Positions 11,102-35,700 of a stretch of DNA of 64,000 nt are shown here, piece after piece. How positions within the stretch are numbered: the stretch's first letter is position 1; every line of letters begins with the position of its first letter. Source of the stretch: Thunnus maccoyii (lineage: Eukaryota; Chordata; Actinopteri; Scombriformes; Scombridae); contig NC_056545.1 of the NCBI RefSeq assembly GCF_910596095.1, forward strand, positions 27,365,067-27,429,066, given 5' to 3'. The notes beneath the pieces are model-generated. The model did no database searches and had not been told where the DNA came from. It was given only the letters and a program-made list of their open reading frames with translations. A program made the translations under genes and the position numbers.

Positions 11102-12938
11102 AGCCCAGTGCAGGGATGGAGGAAATGATGGATGGAGAGAGGGAGAGCAACAGCGATCAAAAGAGAGAGAGAGAGAGAGCGGGGAACCATTTTAGTTCAA
11201 AAGCGTGAAATGGGCTGAAATGCGCCTTTATTATCAATTTAAAACAAAAACATTCAGACTTTGTGGTGCAAATTTGAACTCCAAATTAATTTCCCTCTGC
11301 CTCTTCCAATGAGTGTTTTGTTACTGTTTTGCAATTAATCTACCCTGGATTGCACTGGATTTAAAAATAACTGTCCAGGTGATCATTTATAACCTTCACA
11401 CACAGAGTGGCAACAACTAGCAAGACTCCCCATTGTTAAATAAAGAAAATTAGTGTCTGGGGAGTGATTCGTAAATTCATAGGGCCTTGGAGATTAGGGG
11501 GAGGGGGGGTGCACTGGAGGAGAATTAGTTTTTCCACTCTGTACTTCTATATTCCGGAAAGCAGCAGAGTCACGTCCCTCATAATGGCTGCAACCTGATC
11601 TGTGTCTCTTTCCTCCCCCTTGTCCTCACATCCGTTTCTCTCTGTTCATCCAGGTCAGTGCGGCTGTGAGACACAGTCATTCATCATGCTTTATGGTCTG
11701 CGTGTGTGCAGGATAAGCAGAGATCTCCAAAGGCTTTCAGACTTCAACTCACACAGGTCATTACTAATTAAACACCCTTATTGTGTTTTTATAGACCACA
11801 AGCTTCCTCCAGGCACCTGGGCAGTATAATGGATTGTAATACTCAAACATGAGAAGTGTAATTGTGCTGTCTAAGGACTGGTCTAGGTCACCTGATGGTA
11901 AAATCTCAGTCAGCTGATGGGTGAATTTTGTTTGTCAATCAATTTCATCAGTGGACTGTATTTGGTGTTGATTCGGTTAGATCCGAAGTTCCAGATCTGA
12001 AGATTTTTTTTCAAGGGGTTTGGTAGTCTTCAATCTGAAAATTGCATTAATATTGTCACCACAAAAATAACTGCAAAAGCAAAGTAGAGCTTTTGGAACA
12101 GACATTTCCACTGATATTTCTCTTACTACCAACATCTGCAGTGTAACACAACAGAGTTGATGGTGATCCACCCTCTTTGCACGATCGTCTGAATTATTTG
12201 TGAGTATTTCATGAGGATGGCTGACTCGCTGATTAAGACTGACAGATTGAGTGCTACTTCCCCTCCCCAAGTGTTTGTTAAAGACAACAGCCTCTCTGTA
12301 CACAATTCAACAAACCACGGAAATCATCAGCATCAATGCAAATCCCATACTGAGTGTGAGGAGACACCATCACTGAAGCAGAGAGCTCAGCTATGCTGTA
12401 TGAGCACTTTGTGTGTGTGCATGTGTGTGCAAGTGAGGGGATGTGAGCATAATCATACATATCGTCATTTACAGTTTCTTATAATGCTAACAGCTGTAAT
12501 GAGGGGAGGCTAGTCTAATGAGGAGCAACTGTGACAAGGAAACAGCTTCTCTGTACCAACGCCTCAAACCAGCTGCTTTATTGAGTCTCCCTCCCTTCCT
12601 CACTCCTTCGCTATCCTGTTTCTTAATCTCTCTTTCCCTTGCACGCTGAACTGTAAGCCATAAATGAAATATCAGTACCTGCCTTAATGAGGCACCCAAA
12701 AAGCCTGCTAGAATTCTCTTCCAGAAATGTTACTTGTGCTTTTTAAGGACAGTAGGTAGTCCATCGCTCATTCCTTTCTGTTGTTGACTTGGACATCTGA
12801 CAGGAGTGCACAATAATCTGTTCAGTCCTAGTTTTCGTCCAGAAGGGATACATATGTTTGAACAAGCAGAGTTGTTTGACAATGGACCAGCTCTTGTTCC
12901 AGACTTGTTTCAATGCAGTGTTTTGGATTAAACTTGAG

Positions 12939-13582
12939 AGGGCTGGGTATCGAACCTCAATACATTCTCTGGCACTGAAAATTGTCAAATACTGAAAGCT
13001 GGCATCGAATGTCACAATCTTGTTCACTTATTCTTTGATCAAATAGTTTTTTTTAATTACATTTAAATCAAAATACCGCCAATTTTAGACCATTTTATTT
13101 CAGCAGCTTGAGTATAAGCAACAGTTAAAGATATTTTACGATATATAAAATACTCTATTTTGTAATAATTTTTGTCTAATATGGTTTTTCCACAAAAAGT
13201 ACCCAGACATCAATTCTTCAAATTACTTTTACTTCTTCTATAAATATTTGACTATTTTTAATTCAAAAGTTTAACTGTTGGACACAAGATGTCTCCTACT
13301 TCACTGTGAAGTCCATTGTCACTGGGAGGTTTCCACATCATACTTGTTCGATATCTCACTAGTTGTGATGTCACAAAAATCTGCTTGTACATCCACCTGT
13401 CAAACTCTGCATATACATCATTCTGAAGGAACAATAAGGAAAACACATTTTCGACTGGAGGGGGGCATTTGAAAGCTTTGGGTTCTTTTGTTAAATGAAA
13501 ACGGGGATTTGTAGAAAAACATGTTTGAATTTCTCAAAGTAAGAGAACTAGTACTGAACATTTTCAACAACACCAAGCCCTA
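12939..13582. repeat. Dispersed element with GGGCTGGGTATCG end
   Basis: The left end AGGGCTGGGTATCGAACC and the right end CACCAAGCCCTAT form imperfect terminal inverted repeats. 'GGGCTGGGTATCG' is a recurrent start of a non-autonomous fish repeat. The interior is non-coding and AT-rich. Confidence 0.45.
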
Positions 13583-14119
13583 TCAGTTTAAATTTAATTT
13601 CTACTCCATACTGTAGCTTTTACCCTTTGTCATGCACTTAAACATCACGTTGTCACATTGCATCTAAATGTGGGGATCCTGTGTCTATGCTACATGCTGA
13701 ACTCTTCCTCACCTCAGACCCCCTATCTGAAAATGACTGACCATACAACAAAAATTACAATACAGTATGGCAAACTGTAAGTTATGCTTATTTATTTACA
13801 CTATAACTGATCAATGTACAGTACAGTTGTTTAGGTATTTGTTATATAAGCACTTTATGGTGTGGTATTTCTAATAATATTGACATATTCCTTTAAAATA
13901 AATAGCATGAAACCAGAAAATGATGTAGCACCTTTGCGATAATGCCATGGGTCAAACAGCTGTGACCTCTGAGCCAAAAGCTGTTTCAAACATGCATGTT
14001 GTTTTTGGTGGGAAATACCTCTTTTTTCTAATCCAACTTAGTTGCAAATTCTAGATATTTACAGTACAGAGCAGCAGTCCCTGTATAAGGTGTAGCTGCC
14101 TCTGTCCACACAGGCAGAA

Positions 14120-14261
14120 CTACTCAGTCTGGTTCACATCTAGGGCAAAGCGTACGCTGCTCCTCCGAGGTTCGGGCCTATCCATCGCTGGTTGTGGTTC
14201 TCCTCCAGAAGCACCCTGGGAATTATGATGACTGGGTCGGAGAACCTCGTCTTGAGCATCT
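14120..14261 (-). CDS. map6: Candidate alternative last coding exon of map6
   Basis: On the minus strand a good acceptor (CTGCCTCCTAG|A at 14261) opens an exon that reads through to TAG (14120-14122) with 46 full codons. It enters in phase 2. That is exactly the phase left if map6 exon 3 is spliced at GA|GTAAAA, just before its own stop codon: Lys-Glu-Asp-Ala-Gln-Asp follows without a break. The tail is hydrophilic and ends RRSSVRFALDVNQTE. The human long MAP6 also continues past LAEAKE into an extra exon. No homology to the human tail is visible, so this is inference from splice and frame logic. Confidence 0.45.
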
Positions 14262-17200
14262 CTAGGAGGCAGCACATGGTTAAGATACCAGAGAAGAAAG
14301 AGACAGAAAAAGACACACGATAAGGCATTTCTCTCAGGCGAGCGACAACAAGTCGAGCTGTTGAGTCGAGCTGAGCACCCTGTGACCGCTCATTTCAGAG
14401 AATATCAGGCTTCTGTTTTAGGGAGGAAAACTCAAGCTAGAGCATGACTGCAGCCTTCTTTGCCTGTTTTCTTGTCACAAATGTTACAAAAAAGTCCCTC
14501 AAGAACAATCTTGATAGAATAAAATGACTTACAAATCATGAAATATGTTTCTTTGAACTGTAACTATAAAATCCATAGTGTTTTGGGAGTACAGAAAAAT
14601 AAAGCTTTTTGGTCTATTTCTAATAATGCATTGGACAGATTTGCATTTGGATCAATGCAGGCCATCGGCTGAAATCGATACTTTGACCCATCCAATTAGT
14701 CACAGTGATGTTGCAAACTACAGGATGCCAATAGTGCAATGAGGGTCTCGGGGTGTTCGGTGAAGGAAAGCTACATGATGCAGTACACTTTCTATTCCAA
14801 ATCACATGTGAATGGAGATAAATTAGCAGTAAAAACTGAAGTGAAGATCATTAACATGCACTTACAATTTCCTTTGATCTGTCTCTTTCCAAAGCAGAGC
14901 CTCTTCCCTCATTCCATTCACACTTACCTCGGTGGAATTCATCTTATATCCGAGCTAACACTCAACAGACATTTTAGGTATCGTGCAGTCTAGATCAAAT
15001 TATTAGCCATGAAATCAGATTGCAGGTCCAACAGAAAACAGTGGCAGCATGCTTTAGAAACAGATTTTGAATGAAAAATGTGATTATTATAATGTAAACA
15101 CAGTATGGAACTTTTATCCAGTGACTGAGATGCAAGTCTATAAAAGAGTATAGCATGTGATTACATGGGTATGAGTAACCTGCCTCATAAATGAGTGTAG
15201 AAGAGACCTCCACAGTCCTCCCTGGGTGGATAACTGTTTATGCAGTCATGCAGTTTGTTTAAATCATGAAGAGTGGGTGCATTATAGCAGTTGACAGAAG
15301 GTCAAAGATGGTTGGAGATGACTGGACTAAACCTGAGGCCTCCTTAAGAAAAGGGACTTCAAGGAACCTTACATGTAGGATGTGACAGCAGGCAGTCAGA
15401 CAGCCCCATTCACCCCCCTACTCTAGTGTCCATATGGAAGAGAAATACACAGGCTATGACCTGAGGAGTGGTGGATCACCAGAAAAACAAAACTGTGCCA
15501 CTGTAATAGAAAACAAAAGTAAATCACAACTCCATGAGCATGTATGAATGGGAATGAGTGGCATTTGTGGCTTGTGGTCAACTTCTTTTAGTTGCTCTTG
15601 CGGTTACCTGGGATTAGGTAGTGCACAGCCCCACAGGTGTTGCTTTAGAGTCTGCACCCAACCAATATCTCGGATTGGCTGGCAGAGTTGTATGTAGTGG
15701 TACTGTTTTAGCACAACCCTTCAAATGAATCAGAATGTCACTCATTAGCACATGACAAATTGGACACAGCATCATCCAAATGTGACATCCTCAAAATATT
15801 CTAACAATGACACCAGACTAAGTATGAGAAAGAACAATGTGATGTCAGCAAATGTAATATCACACATGTGAAGTTGTTTTTTTCAGCATAAAGGAAAATC
15901 ATTTGTACATTAACTTGTAAGAGGCCTAAGAAGCACATGACATTTTATGCTGGAATAAGGTTCTGGACACCCTTTGACATGCATGTTGCTCTATAAATTG
16001 GATGAGTTCTTGGAATATATTAAGAGACATGATGCAAAAATAATATATTCTTCAGTTCTCACATGAGGGCGACATGCACGGCCTGGTAAGGATGTCAGAG
16101 CTCATGCCAGAAAGCGGCGCAATCTTGAATAAGCATAGAAAGAAGTTGTGAGAGCAAAATTCTCTTCCATGTGGATTTATTTAATATGTGTTGTCTGTCT
16201 CACAAAGACAAAGACTGGGACAGGAGAAACGCCGACAGATACCTGCAACCACTAATCGTTCACCATTCTTCTTAACAAAAAGAAGCCAGAAGACATTGCT
16301 TTTTCTGCTTTTTTTGCATTTATTTGTAACGTTTCATTAAATACGAGCAAGCAGATAGAAACACAAGCACGTCACAGTCAATTTTTTTTCCCCCAAAACA
16401 TAATTTTCTTTACCATACTTTCTATCCTTATTTGCCTAATAATCACAAAGATAGCACCGGGTGTGTGGCGTGCTAAGCACTGTTTACATTTACTGCTCCT
16501 ATATGCCCCCTCCCTTGTGTTACATGACAAAGCATCCCCCAATTAAAGGCTGCAAAATGCTAATGCGTTGGGCCCATCCCTGATTGGGCACCGCTCAGCT
16601 TGGATAGACATGGTGGTGGTGGAGATGGTTGCCACAGAGAATAGAAACATACAGCCTTCCAATCAGAATGGACGGAAGGATGCTGAGCAGCAGAACTAAT
16701 GAGAACAGTGAGGTGTGTGTGGGTGGAGCACAGTGATGGGTTGACCCATGACAAGACTGTACAGTGCTCTTCTTATCCAAAGGCCTGTAAAAAAAAAAAG
16801 GTGCCTCTATATATATATATGCTAAGAAAGCAGCCAGATGCTTTGGAACAAGCATAGAGTGGGACATGGCTCTAGGACTCAGCCAACATGAAGCCCTGCT
16901 ATTATATATATATATATATAGACAAATATAAGCTATATATACAAGGGAGGTTATAATTAGTTTGAACAGATAAACAGTGACAATACAACTTACTTCATGT
17001 TCCCTTTTTCTTCAACACATCTCGCTGAGGAAATTTGGATTAAACCAGAATTAAACCAGAATTACAGCTTGTTTTGGTATGCTTTGCTAGACACGCAAAC
17101 ATGGCACCACCATGTTGAACTTGCCAGACAAAGCAAAAGTAAATCCAGTGTTCAATCAGCATTTTTAAAATAAACTTATCATACCAACATACTGTCATAC

Positions 17201-18944
17201 ACACCTAATCCTACAAAGATGACCTGGAAATTTGCGCAAAACAAGTACATGGACTCAGAAACAGAAAGTGATGAACAGAGGAGTTACACACCCCTTATTG
17301 TGGTATATTAGAATAAGAGAGGTATTGGCAGATATACTGTAGCTTATTATTTATAAAGAAAATGAGATCAAAACTTTTTTTCAACCTCAAAACTTCTTAT
17401 ATTTGTGAGCAAATGGCAGTGAACTGTTCATGATTTATTTGCAGTGTGAATCTGTGCTTCATCCTTACAGCTCCCTCTTTAAAGGTGATGAAAAGTGCTA
17501 TTAAGCAGCAGTATCAGCTGTTTGCTATCATCCCATGACAGTCTAATCACATTGGCTATGGTCCCCCTCGGCAGTGCAATTACAAAAAAGCAAAAGGAGG
17601 TGTGCGTTTGAGCGCATGCAACCACATTTGCGTAACGGCTGTGAAGCTTTACAGAGGGATCAGTCTTGTTAATAAAGGCTGCGTTGGTAGTGATTAGACT
17701 GAGTTCTGGCCATTGAGATTGACAGCTCAGCATGCTGTGTGCTTGCCAGACAAAATACAAACTGGACCACTAAACGCAACATTTTCCATCTCCACTGAAC
17801 TCTTCTATCTCTGATTCTGAGAAATGTTGTTACTCTAATAGTAAATGTCATCAAGACTGCACGAAAGCATTATTTAACTCAGATGGAATACTCATCTGCT
17901 ATGCAAATAAGTGGTGTTTAATGCATAATCAGTTTAGTGTGACCCAGATGGTTCGTTGGCAACAAATTGGGTGTTACAAAATAGCCTTGAGAGAACTAAA
18001 ATACGAGAAAATTAATGAGTTTGAACATGAACGGAGGAAATGCTGAATGGGACAACAGGGTCGTTTTCTTCATGATGAATTAAAACAATTTTATGTAGCC
18101 AACAACAGAGTTTAGTTAAAAATGAGACATTGGATAACAAAATCACATTTAACAAAGCGTTATGATATTGCCCAGCTGATAACACACAGACTGTGAGCCT
18201 TGTTAGCTCTACCATGAACAGAGAAACAGAAGCAAAGATGACAGAGCAGGTACAAAACAAGCAGTGTATCAGACATTCATGACAAACCAAGCGCGACATT
18301 TATCAAAGATTTTCAGATGACTATCTTTTGCTGTTAATTTAGCAAGTGCAGAAACCATATCCAAAGTGCCAATTTGATTATCTTTTCTTCAAAAAAAAAA
18401 ACAAAAAGAAGAAGAAAAAAAATCCTTGATAAACTCAACAAAGCAATCTGCTCAGTTGATCAAAGCCAACCCTTCAGAATTGCTTGTCTTTGGGCCCATG
18501 CAACAAGAGCCATCCATTGGCTAGCCAGGCAGCCAGTAGCCATAGCAACCTGGAGATGGAGGCGAGTAGAGTGGGGGTGGTGGGTGGCATCAAATGGCGG
18601 AGGAAGAGGATGCTCACGCCCACTCGTTACTACAGCGGCCTAGTATAACGTGAGGTGGGAGGAGCAATGACATGTCATGTCTAAACCCCGACATCTTATT
18701 CTATTATTGTGGTACAAACGTAGCCAAGAGGTAGTGAAAGACGACAGAGAAGAATGAGTGGATACTAAGAGATAGAGCAAAGAAGAAAGAAAAAGGTGAG
18801 AGAGACTAGAGGAGGACACAGAGACAGAGGAGGAAAACAGAAGACAAGAAGAGAAAAGATGAGAACTTGTAATTAATTTTGCAGCCTCTGTGTTTGTTTT
18901 CCCCCAAAATAAGAAATAAAAGGAGAAGTAGTGCTTAATGATTT
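14262..18944. other. map6 3' region / alternative intron, non-coding
   Basis: Either the 3' UTR and flank of the short map6 form or the intron before the candidate exon at 14120-14261. It contains a TA run at 16903-16921, a POU octamer ATGCAAAT at 17901-17908 with a second AT-rich core at about 17920, and a GC-richer block at 18500-18660 with an X-box at 18536-18549, a CCATTGG box and an AAATGGCGG (YY1-type) core. No repeat family was recognised over most of it, which is unusual for this window. Confidence 0.5.
18536..18549. promoter_or_regulatory. RFX X-box match
   Basis: GTAGCCATAGCAAC fits the consensus GTNRCC, two-base spacer, RGYAAC at every defined position. It sits in a GC-richer block 400 bases beyond the map6 stop codon, beside CCATTGG and AAATGGCGG cores. 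It could belong to an unannotated promoter or a conserved 3' element. Confidence 0.4.
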
Positions 18945-30790
<11,846 letters not shown>

Positions 30791-32641
30791 AGCAGAGCAG
30801 GGAAATGAAAGTCAAGTCAGACAGAAAATGAAAGAACTTCCGGCTTAATCTGCGACCTTAAATCCACAATGGAATAGGATATTTAAAAAATACACAAAAG
30901 AAAACAAATCCAATTGAAAACGAAGTAGTTTATAGCTTTTGTATGCTGGAAAATTCCTTTCAAACCGCATATTTCTAGCCACTCAATGAGGTCTGCTGCT
31001 TCAATTTTGAAAATTGGATAACAACAATTTCCGATATAAGACTGATAAACACGGGAAGCTTGACCTGAGCGGTGTGTTTTCACGCACCCTGCGTAGTGGT
31101 ACAGGAGGAGGGACGTTCAAGAGATGTGCTTTATAGCCATTCGTTAATATTTAATAAAAACAAAATGAGAGAGTGAGTCGTCAGAATGAGGAACGTTCTT
31201 CCCTGATATATCAAAAGAAAAGAACTGGCCCTTGCAACATATTTTAGGAGGATACATAACAACATAACCACTGAAGAAGGAATATTAGGCCTTCACCAAA
31301 TTAACACATAGGCCTACAGCTATGTAAATATGATTTTTTTTTTGTATGGAAGGAAGAAATGAAGTATGGTATTCTTATTTGTGATATATTTTAAAGTAAA
31401 TAAAATATATCACATCAAAGCCATGACAAGGACCTCTAATTCTGATTCATGCAAAATTGTCTTTGTCACAAAGACGATGCATAAGACTGTGCCAGCAAAT
31501 AGTAGAGCACATGAATAATGCCAACTCATTACACAGCCTGAGGGCCTGTTTCACACTGGACTACAATGTCTACGACATCTGAAAGACAAGCACGTTATTG
31601 AAATAGAGGGTTTTTATAATGATGGCTGGCTGGTCATTTTCAGAAGCAACAATACGCTTTTAAGCATTAAGACATGTTTCCCTTTTGTTTAACTGCATTC
31701 ACTTTATTTGTTTGTCAATGGGTGAAGGGTAAAATAACTGATTGATTAAGGATTCAAGATAATGAGATAATTAAAGTATAATAATCCTTGAATAAGTTAA
31801 TAATTTATGATGTAATCAAAGGAAAAAGGAGACGCAAAATTGAATGACAATCAAACACCTTGGCTCTGGCAAATGTCAATCTAACAGACGAAAAGATAAA
31901 GAAGCTAGAGCAAGAGGCGTTTTTACACTGAGTTGATTTGTACTGCACAACATGGCTGGCTCCTCCACTATCCCCTGTTATCTTTCTTCATTAACACCTT
32001 GGATTACCTTTTAGTGTGTTATACCCACACCTTGATTATGGGCTTAGACATAGGTCTGTCCAAAACAATAAGTTTGGAGCCAGCCACAAGTTTAAGCTTT
32101 ACCTTTATTTTTTTATATTATTCAAATAATTTAAAAGTATTTCATTCAAGGCTTATAATAACTTTATGTTCTAAGAAATGTGACCTCTACAAATGACCTT
32201 TTATCACTGTCATATATCACCTTGATGTATTGATGATTGCTCAACCGGATGGGGCCAACTTTACAACTTTAAAAACTGACATATCACACAGTCATGCCAA
32301 CCAGTGACTGCCTTCCAGTCAGTGCATGACGTTAAAAAAAAAGTAAAGTCAACATAAAAAGGTCTTTGACTTTCCCCTCTTCTGATTATGTTTGGTTGTT
32401 CCCTTCCACTTATGTTTGAATGCTCTGTCGTGTTTAAGCAGCTCCTTACTTGCAGGGTCAAAAGTCTGATGAGGTAGATATGGACTGACGAATCAAACCT
32501 TATATTGAGTTTCTGAGATAAGACTGTCAATAGGAGGTGATGGTGGAGAGGTGAGAGGGGCAGACTTTGGACCCACTTCAGTTACTCTTCTTTGCCACCG
32601 GCTGCAGCGCCTCGGTTTGTCTCTCTTTGCTGGTGGAAAAC
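30791..32641. other. Intergenic region between map6 and mogat2, including mogat2 5' flank
   Basis: AT-rich and without recognised exons. map6 and mogat2 are divergent, separated by about 2.2 kb, so both promoters lie here. The last 110 bases before 32642 are probably mogat2 5' UTR. No clear TATA box was found. Confidence 0.6.
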
Positions 32642-32735
32642 ATGAAGATTAATTTTGCTCCAGTGGACGTGCCCGTTCATAGGAGACTGCAGACGGCCGC
32701 AGTGCTGCAATGGGTCTTCTCCTTCCTTGGCCTGG
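32642..32735 (+). CDS. mogat2: mogat2 exon 1
   Basis: ATG in AAAACATGA context, donor CTGG|GTGAGT. It encodes 31 residues up to the first membrane segment ([12 protein letters not shown]). In-frame sequence upstream stays open for 25 codons but has only a TTG, so this ATG is chosen. Confidence 0.9.
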
Positions 32736-35700
32736 GTGAGTGTGCATGTTTATATGTGGGTGTGTGTCCACTGAACACATCAGGAAATGATGTTGTATTA
32801 AGGGGACGGTACTGTTTACAACCTACAAATCTGCTGCTGTTAGTCTTCATTTCTTCATAGTAGATGTTCAAACATGTTGGGCTATAGCTGATCTTGGGTT
32901 AAGTGTAAGTAAATATGAGAGGAAGCTAATTATAACTGTTGTACGGCCAGAAGAGGGAGCCAAGCAGGACATGACCAGAGCAGAGTGCAGCCTTCACCTA
33001 CTCAATGGGTCTGAGGTTAGGTTACATATTCTTTAAAACATATTTCATAGAAGTCCAGGTCCACCTACTATGTATTTGTTTAGCTCGGAAAGTCAGGTCC
33101 TGTATATGATTCACAGGGGCACTGCTGTACTGTGTACCTGAAATAATCAAAGGCCTATCAGATCATCAGAAGTGAAACCAGTCACATCATATAAGCAGCA
33201 TCAGTAAAGTCTCTAACGGTGATGCTTGCAATCATTTGAGTCTCTCAACTCAAGCTCACTTTATTGCACTAAAATATAACAATTTACCAGTTTTAACATG
33301 CATACTTGCAGATAATTTCATTTCTGGTATCCAGCAGGGCATTATAAGATGGCAGTGATGATTTAAATGTATGGATGTTTTATTGTTTTTGAAAAGAAAT
33401 ATGGCAACTGAACGCTAAATTGAAAATGGTTATATTATAGTGTGTCTGTTAGTAACCACCAAAACCACTTATGTCATCTCCAGCAGAGCAGACTCCCACC
33501 ATTCACAAAATGTCTTATTCCAGTCAAATACATGATCTTGTAGAAACCATTCATGTAGTCTCTGATGCATTTTTTATGCCAGACAGAAACAGAATGGATG
33601 GTTGTATAATGCACTTGTTTACAGTATGTGCTCGCTGTTCAGCCTCATGTTTCATGCAAAAGCTGCTGCTCACCACACAAATTCACTTACTTGTCTTTCT
33701 TCCCTCAGCACCCACCTGCATCTTCCTGTTCTTTTACCTGCTCTTCACACGATATTGGTTGATCAGCGTGCTGTACAGCGTCTGGTGGTTCTTTGACTAT
33801 GATACCCCTGCACGTGGAGGCCGCAGGGTACCTTTCTTGTGTGGCCTCAAACTATGGGATTGCATGCGGGATTATTTCCCCATCAAGGTGAGATGTGGAC
33901 AGCTGTAACACAGTTGATGTGTAGGGCCCACATGTCAGTCACTATATATATACTGTATATGCACATCACCTCCACTGAGCGCCCTAAAGTCCATGTGAGA
34001 TGGGATGGGATTTACCTCTGTAGGTCTCTCTGCTAGTTAATTTTATCTAATCTTTAATCTCCAGCTACATACGAGCAGTGGTCTTATCTCTGTCCTTGAC
34101 AGCAAATGGACCACTGATGGATGACGCCCCCTCTATAGTCATGTGCTGTACATGTACACATATCCTCCACACATCTAAAACATTTGCTGTCTGATTGAAC
34201 ACAGAACTGCAGGCTGTGTCTGTGTTTAACTACTGTGATTGAAATCGCTTTCACTGTCAATACTAATGGACTCTAAGATAATATGGCAACCAGGATTAGG
34301 GTGCATATAAGATGCAGAGCCAAATATGTGAATTGTAAATATAAATATTTTGTAATGATGTCAGTACACTTACAAAACAAAACAAAAACAAACATATTTT
34401 ACTTTAATGGTCACTTTGTTGTTGTATTAAAGGAATAGTTTGGCTTTTTTTTAATGCTTTTTTTCAAAGATTTGAAAGCTGCCGCCAGGAGCTGGTTAGA
34501 AACTTAGCTTAGCACAAAGACTGGAAGCAGGGGGAAGCAGCTAGCCTGGCTTTGTTGCAGTTATTATGGTTTTACAGAGGGTTACGTGCCAGACTGTCAT
34601 GGAGTCTTCTAGTCATTGCCATGAAATTGTGCACTGATATCCATAACGCCCAGAGGACGAATCCTCATGAGTTTAGTGATCCCCTGACTTTTAATCTAGT
34701 GCCACAATCAGATCAATATTTTAATTTTCTCAGTATTTTGGTTTATTACCAAATGCTTGCAAAACTATCAGCCTCAGCTGCACTTTGGATTTTAGCAAAC
34801 ATTAGCAAGCTAATATGCTAAACAAAGATGGTGAACAGTGGAAACATGGTAAACATTAAACCTGCTTAACATCAGCACATTAGAATGTCATGGTGAGCAT
34901 GTTGCCATACCAACATCAGCATTCAGCTCGAAGTGCCACTGTGACCAAGTCCAGCATCACAGCAGGGCTGTAGACTATTAGTCTTGTTTACCTTTGGACA
35001 GAGCCATTGTTTTTCTCCCCGTTTCCACTCTTTATAGCTAACTTTCTCCAGGTTGTATCCTCATATTTAATGGACAGATATGAGAGTGGAATCGATCTTC
35101 ATCTATTCTATTCACTCCTCTATCCACATTGAGGGTCTAAGCATAGAGTATGTTGTATTGCTGCACAGATTGTAAATCCCCCTGAGGCAAATTTATGATT
35201 CGTGATGTTGGGCTATACAAATAAAATTGACTTGACTCTTTCTTAACTCTTGGCAAGAAAGCAAATAAGCATATTGTCCAAAATGCTAAACTATTCCTAA
35301 TCTAGTAGCAGCTCAGTGCCCTTCTAGAGATTTACTCTGGCTTCAGTCTTCAGCTGCATTGATAGGGGAAATACAGAAGGCTATTGTTCAATAGATAATT
35401 TGAGAGATATAATCTAGTTTCAGATAAATTAACAGTACTTTCAAATGTTACAATCATTTTAAACTGGCCCCAACAAGCTGAGACTGTACAGTATACACAT
35501 ACTTCCCTCTTGCAGTCTATTGTGTCCCTCTTGTGGTCAAGCATGAATAGTACACATACATGACTGGAAGTACATTTTATTACTGGCTTTTAATCACGAA
35601 TAGCCATTTTATGTCAAATTCTATTTAATGATTGATGTTGGGTGTAATTTTTTTTTTACCATGAGAAATGGCTGGCGAGCACCTCTTCTGAGGAATTCAG

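Larger units (their letters stand above)
9834..14119. other. Intergenic region between the umodl1-like gene and map6
   Basis: The first 0.7 kb is probably 3' UTR. From 10700 to 11500 the base composition is more GC-rich and complex, with an RFX X-box-like site and several AT-rich homeobox-type cores; it could be regulatory. A GA microsatellite is at 11162-11179. 12939-13582 is a dispersed repeat. On the minus strand AATAAA occurs near 13789-13798 (read as TTTATT on +), about 325 bases beyond the candidate map6 terminal exon. No convincing exon was found. Confidence 0.6.

Noticed and set aside
12939..12960. GGGTATCGAACC as a possible tRNA-like promoter element
   Set aside because: It belongs to the terminal motif of a dispersed repeat, and no cloverleaf can be built around it.
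14140..14328. Minus-strand ORF reading FSDPVIIIPRVLLEENHN in the region of the candidate map6 exon
   Set aside because: It is a different frame from the one that joins map6 in phase, its start lies upstream of the acceptor, and no family is recognised.
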